Shown: positions 1 through 5,742, counted from the stretch's first letter. The stretch is 5,955 nt of DNA from Bacillota bacterium (GCA_021443825.1 JABUTE010000058.1:1-5955); one strand, 5' to 3'. Notes: generated from the sequence alone by a model not told the origin. Made by a program: numbers and translations.

Positions 1-20
1 GCCAGCCAGTCCCCAATCAG

Positions 21-36
21 CGGCAGTTCACTGCCG
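21..36. other. Small perfect hairpin just after the argF stop
   Basis: Six base pairs (cggcag / ctgccg) close a four-base loop two bases beyond the stop codon of the ornithine carbamoyltransferase gene. On the minus strand the following bases are not U-rich, so it does not look like an intrinsic terminator. It may protect the 3' end of the message, or transcription may continue into a gene beyond the window edge. Confidence 0.35.
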
Positions 37-38
37 AA

Positions 39-1037
39 TTAGTCCTCAGTCAAAGTGGCCCACATGATGGCCTTGATGGAATGCATGCGGTTCTCGGCTT
101 CGTCGAACACACGACTGCGCGGTCCGCGGAAGACCTCGTCGGTCACTTCCATCTCGCTCAGGCCGAACTGCTCCTGGATCTCACGACCGATGTCGGTACC
201 CAAGTCATGGAAAGCCGGCAGACAATGCAGGAAGATGCCGTCGGGAGCCATGACATCCAACAGCTCAGTGGTGACTTGATAGGGCTTCAGCAGACGGATG
301 CGCTCCGCCCAGAGCTCCATCGGCTCACCCATGGAAACCCAGATATCGGTGTAGATCACATGAGCGCCTGTGCATGCCTCGATGGGGTCCTCGCACAGGG
401 TCACGCTACCACCAGTCTGCGCAGCGAGCTCCGTGCAGGTAGCAACCAGATCGGCAGCGGGCATCTGCTCAGCAGGGCCGCAGGCTACAAAATGCATACC
501 CATCTTGGCGCAGACCACCATGAGGCTGTTCGCCACATTGTTCTGCGCGTCGCCCATGAAGACAAGCTTCTTGCCAAAGCAGGTGTCGAAGTTCTCTTCG
601 ATGGTCAGCATGTCGGCGATCATCTGGGTCGGATGGAAATCGTCGGTCAGGCCGTTCCATACAGGCACGCCCGCGTTGTCGGCCAAGCACTGGACGATCT
701 CCTGACCGAAGCCGCGATACTCGATGCCATCGAACATGCGACCCAGCACCTGGGCGGTATCCTCAATAGATTCCTTTTTGCCCATCTGGCAGGATTTCGG
801 ATCAAGATAGGTCACACTCATGCCCAGATCATGGCCAGCAACTTCGAAGCTGCAGCGCGTACGGGTCGAGGTCTTCTCGAACAGAAGCACGATGTTCTTG
901 CCCTCGAGATAGCGATGGGACTCGCCCGCCTTCTTCTTGCGCTTGAATTCCTTAGCGGTATCGATAAGGAAGCGAATCTCCTCGCTGCTGAAATCGAGCA
1001 GTTTCAAAAAGTTACGTCCACTGATCGGTGAATGCAT
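39..1037 (-). CDS. argF: Ornithine carbamoyltransferase (332 aa)
   Basis: This cytosolic enzyme joins carbamoyl phosphate and L-ornithine to give citrulline and phosphate. The family acts in arginine synthesis (ArgF) or, run in reverse, in the arginine deiminase pathway (ArcB). Visible motifs are the carbamoyl-phosphate loop STRTR at residues 57-61, HPTQ at 135-138, the ornithine-binding D231 with SMG at 235-237, HCLP at 271-274, and FDEAENR ending in Arg317. The length is normal for the family and the protein looks intact. I chose the ATG at 1035-1037 because GAGAGG (1045-1050) sits 7 bases upstream; a longer open frame to 1154 would run into tRNA-Arg. The gene follows tRNA-Arg on the same strand, with terminator-like hairpins and no clear promoter between them. 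The sequence alone does not separate ArgF from ArcB; the neighbours that could decide lie outside the window. Confidence 0.95.
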   Translation of the reverse strand: MHSPISGRNFLKLLDFSSEEIRFLIDTAKEFKRKKKAGESHRYLEGKNIVLLFEKTSTRTRCSFEVAGHDLGMSVTYLDPKSCQMGKKESIEDTAQVLGRMFDGIEYRGFGQEIVQCLADNAGVPVWNGLTDDFHPTQMIADMLTIEENFDTCFGKKLVFMGDAQNNVANSLMVVCAKMGMHFVACGPAEQMPAADLVATCTELAAQTGGSVTLCEDPIEACTGAHVIYTDIWVSMGEPMELWAERIRLLKPYQVTTELLDVMAPDGIFLHCLPAFHDLGTDIGREIQEQFGLSEMEVTDEVFRGPRSRVFDEAENRMHSIKAIMWATLTED

Positions 1038-1048
1038 GTGCAGTCCTC

Positions 1049-1108
1049 TCAAAAAACAACGAAGCGCCCAGCAGGACGCCTGAGTAAAAACGCAAAGCGC
1101 TTCAACAT
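1049..1108 (-). CDS. Possible arginine-rich leader peptide (19 codons)
   Basis: A short open frame between tRNA-Arg and argF would read MLKRFAFLLRRPAGRFVVF. It has Arg at positions 4, 10, 11 and 15. The tandem Arg codons AGG-CGU (1076-1081) are the first six bases of the 5' arm of the second leader hairpin, and Arg4 (1097-1099) lies in the 5' arm of the first. Its UGA stop (1049-1051) overlaps the argF ribosome binding site, and it is in a different frame from argF. Against it: the only purine-rich stretch (AAGAAGG, 1109-1115 region) touches the AUG, so spacing is poor, and a frame this short can arise by chance. A UUG start at 1103-1105 is an alternative. I cannot confirm translation. Confidence 0.3.
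   Translation of the reverse strand: MLKRFAFLLRRPAGRFVVF
1051..1081 (-). terminator. Attenuator-like hairpin with U-tail in the argF leader
   Basis: On the minus strand, 1081-1074 pairs with 1069-1062 in 8 base pairs (including two G-U) around the loop UGCU, followed by CGUUGUUUUUU down to 1051. This has the form of an intrinsic terminator ending at the edge of the argF ribosome binding site. If it works, argF is expressed only by readthrough. Its 3' arm lies within the 14-base copy of the tRNA-Arg 3' end. Confidence 0.5.
1064..1077 (-). repeat. Copy of the tRNA-Arg 3' end (14-base exact repeat)
   Basis: The minus-strand string GTCCTGCTGGGCGC occurs here and, identically, in tRNA-Arg at 1129-1142, where it is the end of the T-loop, the T-stem 3' strand and the acceptor 3' strand. 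The leader copy is preceded by CAGG-C, so it resembles a T-arm (CAGG...CCTGC) whose 7-base loop has shrunk to 3. This looks like a degenerate duplicate of the tRNA 3' half. Confidence 0.7.
1086..1102 (-). terminator. Short hairpin with U5 tail after tRNA-Arg
   Basis: Minus-strand 1102-1097 (AAGCGC) can pair with 1093-1088 (GCGUUU) around a UUU loop, with one G-U pair, and the 3' arm runs into U's ending at 1086. It would end the tRNA-Arg transcript 22 bases past the CCA. The stem is short, so it is probably leaky. Its 5' arm can instead pair with 1067-1061 (7 base pairs, GAAGCGC with GCGCUUC), which is mutually exclusive with both leader hairpins. Confidence 0.4.
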
Positions 1109-1124
1109 CCTTCTTCAAGAAAGA

Positions 1125-1200
1125 TGGCGCGCCCAGCAGGACTCGAACCTGCAACCGCCGGATTAGAAGTCCGATGCTCTATCCATTGAGCCATGGGCGC
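1125..1200 (-). tRNA. tRNA-Arg, anticodon UCU
   Basis: The full cloverleaf can be folded by eye. The acceptor GCGCCCA/TGGGCGC has 7 pairs, the D-stem is GCTC/GAGC, and the anticodon stem TCGGA/TCCGG closes the loop CTTCTAA, whose anticodon TCT reads AGA and AGG. The T-stem GCAGG/CCTGC holds TTCGAGT. Discriminator G and an encoded CCA (1125-1127) follow. It has its own promoter 13 bases upstream and lies 87 bases ahead of argF on the same strand. Confidence 0.97.
1129..1142 (-). repeat. Parent copy of the 14-base repeat, inside tRNA-Arg
   Basis: These bases form the end of the T-loop, the T-stem 3' strand and the acceptor 3' strand of tRNA-Arg. They are repeated exactly at 1064-1077, 65 bases away in the same orientation. 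Confidence 0.7.
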
Positions 1201-1212
1201 GCGTAAGCAGCA

Positions 1213-1241
1213 ATTATAACCAAAAACCCAGCGTATGGCAC
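1213..1241 (-). promoter_or_regulatory. SigA-type promoter for tRNA-Arg
   Basis: On the minus strand a perfect TATAAT (1213-1218) lies 17 bases from GTGCCA (1236-1241, 4 of 6 matches to TTGACA). Initiation near 1206 would leave a leader of only about 6 bases before the mature tRNA, as is common for tRNA genes. No other promoter is apparent between here and argF, so this may also supply argF. Confidence 0.75.
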
Positions 1242-1264
1242 GTTTTTCGCTGCATTTATACAGA

Positions 1265-1290
1265 AAATGCCGCCCATACGGACGGCATTT
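1265..1290 (-). terminator. Hairpin terminator after tRNA-Gly
   Basis: An 11-base-pair stem (1290-1280 with 1275-1265, one G-U) closes the loop GTAT on the minus strand. The stem's 3' end plus the next base give UUUU, then CUG. It sits 9 bases after the CCA of tRNA-Gly and before the tRNA-Arg promoter, as expected for the end of the Pro-Gly transcript. The U-tract is short, so efficiency is uncertain. Confidence 0.6.
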
Positions 1291-1298
1291 CTAAGCGC

Positions 1299-1372
1299 TG
1301 GAGCGGGTGACGGGAATCGAACCCGCGTTATCAGCTTGGAAGGCTGAAGTTCTACCATTGAACCACACCCGC
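1299..1372 (-). tRNA. tRNA-Gly, anticodon UCC
   Basis: The cloverleaf has acceptor GCGGGTG/CACCCGC, D-stem GTTC/GAAC, anticodon stem TCAGC/GCTGA around CTTCCAA (anticodon TCC, reading GGA/GGG), and T-stem GCGGG/CCCGT around TTCGATT. Discriminator T, the usual base for bacterial tRNA-Gly, and an encoded CCA (1299-1301) follow. It is separated from tRNA-Pro by 4 bases, so the two are surely co-transcribed. Confidence 0.97.
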
Positions 1373-1376
1373 GCAA

Positions 1377-1453
1377 TGGTCGGGACGACAGGATTCGAAC
1401 CTGCGACATCCTGCTCCCAAAGCAGGCGCGCTACCAAACTGCGCCACACCCCG
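1377..1453 (-). tRNA. tRNA-Pro, anticodon UGG
   Basis: The acceptor CGGGGTG/CGTCCCG starts with the C1-G72 pair typical of bacterial tRNA-Pro. The D-stem is GCGC/GCGC, the anticodon stem CCTGC/GCAGG closes TTTGGGA (anticodon TGG), and the T-stem is GCAGG/CCTGT. Discriminator A and encoded CCA (1377-1379) follow. It is the first gene of the Pro-Gly unit. Confidence 0.97.
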
Positions 1454-1489
1454 GAGCCGTTACCTCCTTCAAGGCAACACAACGGTAAA

Positions 1490-1518
1490 ATATTAACAAG
1501 TCTCTTCCGTTTTGTCAA
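1490..1518 (-). promoter_or_regulatory. Promoter of the tRNA-Pro/tRNA-Gly unit
   Basis: A perfect TTGACA (1513-1518) lies 17 bases from TAATAT (1490-1495) on the minus strand. Transcription would start near 1483, leaving about 30 bases before mature tRNA-Pro. The -35 box is back to back with that of the divergent peptidase promoter, 24 bases away. Confidence 0.75.
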
Positions 1519-1542
1519 CGGATTTTCGTACAATTTTTGTCC

Positions 1543-1572
1543 TTGTCAGCCGTGACGCGCAAGGGTTATAAT
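1543..1572 (+). promoter_or_regulatory. Promoter of the M42 peptidase gene
   Basis: TTGTCA (1543-1548, 5 of 6) and a perfect TATAAT (1567-1572) are separated by 18 bases. Initiation near 1579 gives a leader of about 59 bases. The leader holds a T-rich stretch (1599-1605) and the ribosome binding site AGGAGGT (1628-1634), but no convincing riboswitch or terminator. Confidence 0.75.
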
Positions 1573-1637
1573 ACTCTCGTTTCCTGCAAAATGCAAGCTT
1601 TTTTTCACAAACCGACGTAGTTTTCACAGGAGGTCCT

Positions 1638-2717
1638 ATGAAACAGCTTCTCACCGAGCTTACCGCCATTCCCGGCGCCTGCGCCCACGAATACCCTGTC
1701 ATCTCTTATATCAAAGAACGGCTGCAGGGCAAGGTCGACACCATGACCGTCGACACCATGGGCAATCTGATCGTATCAAAAAAAGGAGACCAAAGCGGCC
1801 CCAACCTGCTGCTGTGCGCCCACGCCGATGAGGTCGGCTTTTACGTATCCCGCATCGAGCCTACCGGGTTCGTGCGCTTTGAGCTGCGCGGCGGCCAGGA
1901 CGATCGCACCCTTCCGCTGATGGATGTGGTCATCTCCACCGACAACGGTCCGGTAAAGGGCGTCATCGGCTCCATTCCCGCCCATTTGAGACGGTTCGAC
2001 AATCAGGATCGGGTCAACCACTACCAGAGCCTTTACATCGATATCGGTGCAGACAGCGCCGAGGAAGCCCGCGCCATGGGCGTAGAGCTGGGAGATCCCA
2101 TCACCTGGACCACACCCCTCACCCAGCTGGGCAAGGATAAGTGGCTGGGCCATGCCTTCGACGACAGAGCCGGCTGCGCCTGCCTCATCAAGCTGTACGA
2201 GGAGCTGGATTTCAGCAGTGTAAAGGGAACCGTCTACTCCGTCTTCAGCGTTCGCGAAGAGGTCGGTCTGATCGGTGCTGAGGTGGCCGCAAGGACCCTT
2301 ACCGATGCCGTTTCCGTCGACTGCGCCCTGGCCATCGATACCACCCCCGCAAGAGACACGCTGGAAGCAGGCCTGATGGGCATGATGGACAGAGGCGTCG
2401 CTCTTGGCAAGGGCCCTGCCATCAAGGTGCTGGACATGAGCTACGCAGCCACTCCTTCTGTCTATAAAAAGCTGCGCAGGGTCGCAAAGGAAAATTCCAT
2501 TCCTTATCAGGACGATGTGTTCATGGGCATCGGGACCGATTCCGGCGCCATCTACAAGGCCGGAAGCGGTGTTCCCACCTCCGGCATCTCCATTCCCTCC
2601 CGCTACTGCCATTCCGCAAAAGAGATCGTCCACGAAAGGGATATGCTTCAGACCATGGAGCTGCTGAAGGCCTTCGTGCTCTCCTTAGAGGACCCCAACG
2701 AATTCCGCTTTCAGTAA
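1638..2717 (+). CDS. M42 family metallo-aminopeptidase (359 aa)
   Basis: Members of this family (glutamyl aminopeptidase, TET, YsdC/FrvX-like) are cytosolic two-metal enzymes, usually forming dodecameric tetrahedral particles, that trim N-terminal residues from short peptides. The expected metal-site and catalytic motifs are present: H62-A-D64 near the N-terminus, FDDRAG with D175/D176, EEVG with catalytic/metal E207-E208, AIDTTP with D234, and RYCHS with H325. Residues around 75-160 would form the inserted dimerisation/PDZ-like subdomain of the family. The length is typical and no signal peptide is seen, consistent with a cytosolic enzyme. The ATG is supported by AGGAGGT (1628-1634), although the spacing is short (about 4 bases). 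The gene is single, with its own promoter and terminator. Substrate preference cannot be read from sequence, so I give no gene symbol. Confidence 0.93.
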   Translation: MKQLLTELTAIPGACAHEYPVISYIKERLQGKVDTMTVDTMGNLIVSKKGDQSGPNLLLCAHADEVGFYVSRIEPTGFVRFELRGGQDDRTLPLMDVVISTDNGPVKGVIGSIPAHLRRFDNQDRVNHYQSLYIDIGADSAEEARAMGVELGDPITWTTPLTQLGKDKWLGHAFDDRAGCACLIKLYEELDFSSVKGTVYSVFSVREEVGLIGAEVAARTLTDAVSVDCALAIDTTPARDTLEAGLMGMMDRGVALGKGPAIKVLDMSYAATPSVYKKLRRVAKENSIPYQDDVFMGIGTDSGAIYKAGSGVPTSGISIPSRYCHSAKEIVHERDMLQTMELLKAFVLSLEDPNEFRFQ

Positions 2718-2740
2718 GACCGAAACACCTTCATAAGTGC

Positions 2741-2768
2741 AAAAACCTGCAGCAGGCTGCAGGTTTTT
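2741..2768. terminator. Strong bidirectional terminator between convergent genes
   Basis: A 12-base-pair stem (2741-2752 with 2757-2768) closes the loop CAGG, with A's on one side and T's on the other. On the plus strand it ends the M42 peptidase message (stop 2717) with a T6 tail. On the minus strand it gives a T5 tail and ends the cardiolipin synthase message (stop at 2793). Confidence 0.9.
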
Positions 2769-2792
2769 TCTTGCGCCTCCACAGGAAAGCTA

Positions 2793-4361
2793 TTAGAGCA
2801 ATGGAGCAAAGGGCTTCACGATAGCCCCGGCCACCTTGTAAAAGAGCCTTTCATTGCGGATGGTCTCCGGCGTCACCCGGCGGCACTGCTTTAAGGTATT
2901 TTCAAAATCCTTTTTAATATCGGCGATGCAGCTGCAGCCATACAGATAGGCGCCGCACTCGTAATGATGATACAGGCTGCGGTAATCCAGGTTGATGGTG
3001 CCCACCACCGCTTTTTCGTCGTCGCTGACAAACACCTTTCCGTGAAGAAAGCCGGGGGTATACTCATAGACCTGGACCCCCGAGAACAGCAGCTGCCGGT
3101 AATGGGATTTGGCCAGGGCGTAGGTCAGCTTCTTGTCGGGAACCCCGGGCAGAAGGATCCTGATATCGACTCCTCTTTGGGCGGCGAACAGAAGAGCGTT
3201 TTCCAGCTTGTTGTCCAGGACCAGATAGGGAGTCATGATATAGACGTAGCTGCGGGCCCTGCTGAGAATATCGATGTAGACGTTTTCGCCGGCCCGGTAG
3301 GGATCCACCGGAGAATCTCCGTAGGGCATGACGAAGCCATCCCCTGCCGGGGCTGCCTGTTTTTGCAGATAAGGATCCCACACGGGCTCCCGTTCGGTGA
3401 TGTTCCAAAGCTGCAGAAACATGGCTGTAAAGCTGGTGGCCCCATCACCCTTCACCATGACGGCGGCATCCTTCCAGTGACCGAACCGGTCGATGCGGTT
3501 GATGTATTCATCGGCCAGATTGATGCCGCCGGTAAAGGCGACCTTGTTGTCGATGACCAGGAGCTTTCGGTGATCGCGGTTGTTGTAGGTGGTGGTGACC
3601 AGAGGGCGCAGACGGGAAAAGGGCTTGCTTTTGATGCCCAGACGCTGCAGCCGCCGGCTGTAATCGAAGGAAAGAGTGGTGATCTCGCAGATTCCGTCGT
3701 ACATCACCCGCACATCCACCCCCGCGGCGGCTTTTTCTGCCAGGATGGGCAGGATCTGCCCCCACATCTGCCCTTCTGCGATGATGAAAAACTCAAGAAA
3801 GATGAATTCCTCGGCCTTGCGCAATTCTTCCAGCATGGCATCGAAGGTGGCTTCACCGGAAGAAAAATACTGAGTCTGCGTATTGCGGTAAAGGGGATAG
3901 GCCCCGCTGCGGTTGAGATAATGATGAAGGGATTCGGTTCCGGATTCCAGGATCTGCGGAGCCTTCAGAAGGGACGGCTCCTGCACCAGCTTGCGGCGGC
4001 AAAGAGCCGTAAACTGCAGCAGCCTTCGCCGAACGAAGCGCTGGCCGATATCGGTCCTGGTATACAGAAGCAGAATGCTGCCCGGCACCGGAACGATGGC
4101 AAGCACCAGAAGCCAGGTCATTTTCGAGGTAGCATCCATGGTGCAGTTCCACAGATAAAAGAACACGCCGATCATCAAAAGCAGCTGAATGGCGGTAAAC
4201 AGCATCAGATTGCTGCGAAACCAGGTAAGAATGGAATACAGGAGGGCCAGCTCGACCAGGATCAGCAGCAGAAACAAAAGAGCGCGGCTGAAGATGAACT
4301 TCAAGACCCCGCTCACAGGTTTGCGGATCAGCCGCATAACGGAATTATCGCGCTCGGGCAT
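2793..4361 (-). CDS. cls: Cardiolipin synthase, phospholipase D type (522 aa)
   Basis: The family condenses two phosphatidylglycerol molecules into cardiolipin and glycerol at the cytoplasmic membrane. Two HKD motifs are complete: H264-R-K266-(x4)-D271 followed by AFTGGINLADEY, and H440-G-K442-(x4)-D447 followed by VVGTINLDYRS. The N-terminus carries three hydrophobic segments (about 27-48, 52-71 and 81-100), which would anchor the catalytic domains in the membrane. The length matches long Bacillota Cls proteins. The ATG at 4359-4361 is well placed behind AAGGAGG (4370-4376) with 8 bases between; a second Met at residue 9 is less likely. The gene stands alone between two terminators, convergent with the M42 peptidase. 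Some members of this architecture act as minor Cls paralogues, which sequence alone cannot resolve. Confidence 0.94.
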   Translation of the reverse strand: MPERDNSVMRLIRKPVSGVLKFIFSRALLFLLLILVELALLYSILTWFRSNLMLFTAIQLLLMIGVFFYLWNCTMDATSKMTWLLVLAIVPVPGSILLLYTRTDIGQRFVRRRLLQFTALCRRKLVQEPSLLKAPQILESGTESLHHYLNRSGAYPLYRNTQTQYFSSGEATFDAMLEELRKAEEFIFLEFFIIAEGQMWGQILPILAEKAAAGVDVRVMYDGICEITTLSFDYSRRLQRLGIKSKPFSRLRPLVTTTYNNRDHRKLLVIDNKVAFTGGINLADEYINRIDRFGHWKDAAVMVKGDGATSFTAMFLQLWNITEREPVWDPYLQKQAAPAGDGFVMPYGDSPVDPYRAGENVYIDILSRARSYVYIMTPYLVLDNKLENALLFAAQRGVDIRILLPGVPDKKLTYALAKSHYRQLLFSGVQVYEYTPGFLHGKVFVSDDEKAVVGTINLDYRSLYHHYECGAYLYGCSCIADIKKDFENTLKQCRRVTPETIRNERLFYKVAGAIVKPFAPLL

Positions 4362-4392
4362 GGAGACTGCCTCCTTTCTGCTTGCGCTTCTC

Positions 4393-4407
4393 GCCGGAAG
4401 CTCCGGC
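4393..4407 (-). other. Hairpin in the cls 5' leader
   Basis: A perfect 6-base-pair stem GCCGGA/TCCGGC with a 3-base loop lies 17 bases upstream of the cls ribosome binding site. It could influence message stability. There is no U-tail, so it is not a terminator. Confidence 0.3.
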
Positions 4408-4425
4408 TGTATGGGCGTATCTTTG

Positions 4426-4452
4426 ATTGTAGCATCCGATTATGACGGTTAA
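4426..4452 (-). promoter_or_regulatory. Candidate cls promoter
   Basis: TACAAT (4426-4431, 5 of 6) is a good -10 on the minus strand. The best -35 is TTAACC (4447-4452, 4 of 6) with a short 15-base spacer. It lies between the upstream terminator and the cls start, where a promoter is required, but the -35 is weak. Confidence 0.4.
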
Positions 4453-4503
4453 GTGAAGTTTTTTATGCGTTTGCAGATAGATGACAGGCACCCGACAGCA
4501 TAA

Positions 4504-4532
4504 AAAGCCTGCAGCGCATGGCTGCAGGCTTT
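4504..4532 (-). terminator. Terminator after the M20D amidohydrolase gene
   Basis: An 11-base-pair stem (4532-4522 with 4514-4504), extendable by one C-G pair, is followed on the minus strand by a run ending TTTTTATG. It lies 35 bases past the stop codon at 4567-4569 and separates the amidohydrolase message from cls. Confidence 0.85.
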
Positions 4533-4566
4533 AAGTATCGATGGTTTCAGGTATTTCGGGAGCCGC

Positions 4567-5742
4567 CTATTTGAGATAATCTCTTACAGTCTGAACGATG
4601 ACCTCCGCACCGGTCAGCAGAGCACCTTCGTCGAAAACGTTGCGGGCATTGTGAATGCCGATGGAGGAATTGGGATCTTCGTTCTTGGTGCCGACAGAGA
4701 ACTGCATGCCGGGGCCGTAATCCATGAAGACAGAAAAGTCTTCCGAGCCCATGGAGGGCTTGTTGGAGACGATCACATGGCCCTCGCCCAGCACCTTCTC
4801 GGCCGCTTCGTGGACCATTTTGGTAACGGTCTCGTCGTTATACAGAACGGGCACACCGTCTTTGCTGAAGACGGCCTCTCCCTTTCCTCTCATGGTGGAG
4901 GCACAGCCCTCGACGATACGCTTAACGGCAGCCATCATATCCAGGCGCAGCTGAGGATTGAGGGTGCGCATGGTGGCCTCGATGGTGACCTGATCGGCAA
5001 CGATGTTGCCCTTGGTGCCGCCGTGAATGGAGCCCATGGTCAGAACAGCAGGCATCTGGGGATCGTTTTCTCTTGCGATGATGGTCTCCAGCTGGGTGAT
5101 GGTATAAGCGGCGATGGTGATGGGGTTGATGTGGGCCTCGGGATGAGCGCCGTGGCCGCCCTTACCGGTGATGGTGATGGTCAGACCGTCGGCCGATGCG
5201 CCGGAGGCACCGTACTTGACACCGATGCTGCCCACGGGAATCGCAGGCGAAACGTGCAGCGAAACATAGCAATCGGGGCTCATAACCTCGTAATACTTTT
5301 TATTTTTCATCTGGGCAGCACCGCCGCCGCCCTCTTCGGCCGGCTGAAACAGCAGCATCACATCGCCGGCCAGCTCATCCTTGATGTCGTTGAGCATTTT
5401 GCCCACATACAGCAGGGTCGTGGTATGAATGTCGTGGCCGCAGGAATGGCAGGCGCCGGGATTCTTCGATGCAAAGGGAAGCCCGGTCTCTTCGGGCATG
5501 GGAAGGGCATCGATGTCGGCACGGATGCCGATGCTTTTTCCGGGCTTTGCGCCGCGGATGATGCCGATGGCGCCGGTATTCAGACCGATATCGGCGATCT
5601 CAATGCCCCAGGCGGTCAGCTGATCGGTGATCAGCTTTGTCGTTTCGTATTCTTTATTGCTCAGTTCGGGATTCTGATGGATGATCCTTCTTGTTTCGAC
5701 CATCTGATCAAAATACTTTTCTGCTAACTGTCTGGTATCCAT
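4567..5742 (-). CDS. M20D family amidohydrolase / peptidase (391 aa)
   Basis: This family of cytosolic, two-metal amidohydrolases removes acyl groups from N-acyl amino acids (hippurate hydrolase, IAA-amino acid hydrolase, N-acetyl-diaminopimelate deacetylase relatives). Visible features in order are RRIIHQNPELSNKE at 18-31, the D76-I-D78 segment, the metal-binding HSCGHD with C101 and H103, PAEEGG with E136/E137, H163, the GKGGHGAHP loop at 193-201 that opens the dimerisation domain (about 180-290), MGSEDF at 331-336, and H364. All expected metal ligands are present and the length is typical. I chose the ATG at 5740-5742 because GGAGG lies 4 bases upstream; a GTG at 5775 would add 11 residues but has no ribosome binding site. 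The gene has its own promoter and terminator. The substrate cannot be assigned from sequence. Confidence 0.93.
   Translation of the reverse strand: MDTRQLAEKYFDQMVETRRIIHQNPELSNKEYETTKLITDQLTAWGIEIADIGLNTGAIGIIRGAKPGKSIGIRADIDALPMPEETGLPFASKNPGACHSCGHDIHTTTLLYVGKMLNDIKDELAGDVMLLFQPAEEGGGGAAQMKNKKYYEVMSPDCYVSLHVSPAIPVGSIGVKYGASGASADGLTITITGKGGHGAHPEAHINPITIAAYTITQLETIIARENDPQMPAVLTMGSIHGGTKGNIVADQVTIEATMRTLNPQLRLDMMAAVKRIVEGCASTMRGKGEAVFSKDGVPVLYNDETVTKMVHEAAEKVLGEGHVIVSNKPSMGSEDFSVFMDYGPGMQFSVGTKNEDPNSSIGIHNARNVFDEGALLTGAEVIVQTVRDYLK

Noticed and set aside
21..36. Hairpin after argF as an intrinsic terminator
   Set aside because: No U-tract follows on the minus strand.
1038..1124. T-box riboswitch ahead of argF
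   Set aside because: The gap is only 87 bases; there is no room for Stem I and no recognisable T-box sequence.
1064..1142. Intact integrated element flanked by att sites
   Set aside because: The repeats are 65 bases apart and enclose no integrase or any gene, so at most a scar could remain.
39..1154. Longer start for ornithine carbamoyltransferase (39 extra N-terminal residues)
   Set aside because: The extension runs into the tRNA-Arg 3' end, lacks a ribosome binding site and has no family counterpart; the ATG at 1037 has GAGAGG at normal spacing.
1250..1263. Imperfect palindrome resembling an ArgR (ARG box) operator upstream of the tRNA-Arg promoter
   Set aside because: CTGCATTTATACAG has TG.AT and AT.CA halves, but the gap is two bases too short for the ARG box consensus, and it lies upstream of the -35. 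Probably chance in AT-rich sequence.
1458..1470. AAGGAGGT ribosome-binding-like sequence in the tRNA-Pro leader
   Set aside because: No start codon at suitable spacing and no open frame; the region is the 5' leader of a tRNA transcript.
2964..4445. Long open frame on the plus strand opposite cardiolipin synthase
   Set aside because: It is rich in His, Gly and Gln, typical of the reverse complement of a GC-rich gene, lacks a recognisable domain and lies opposite a gene with full motifs. The same applies to antisense frames at 81-1031, 1776-2633 and 4651-5727.
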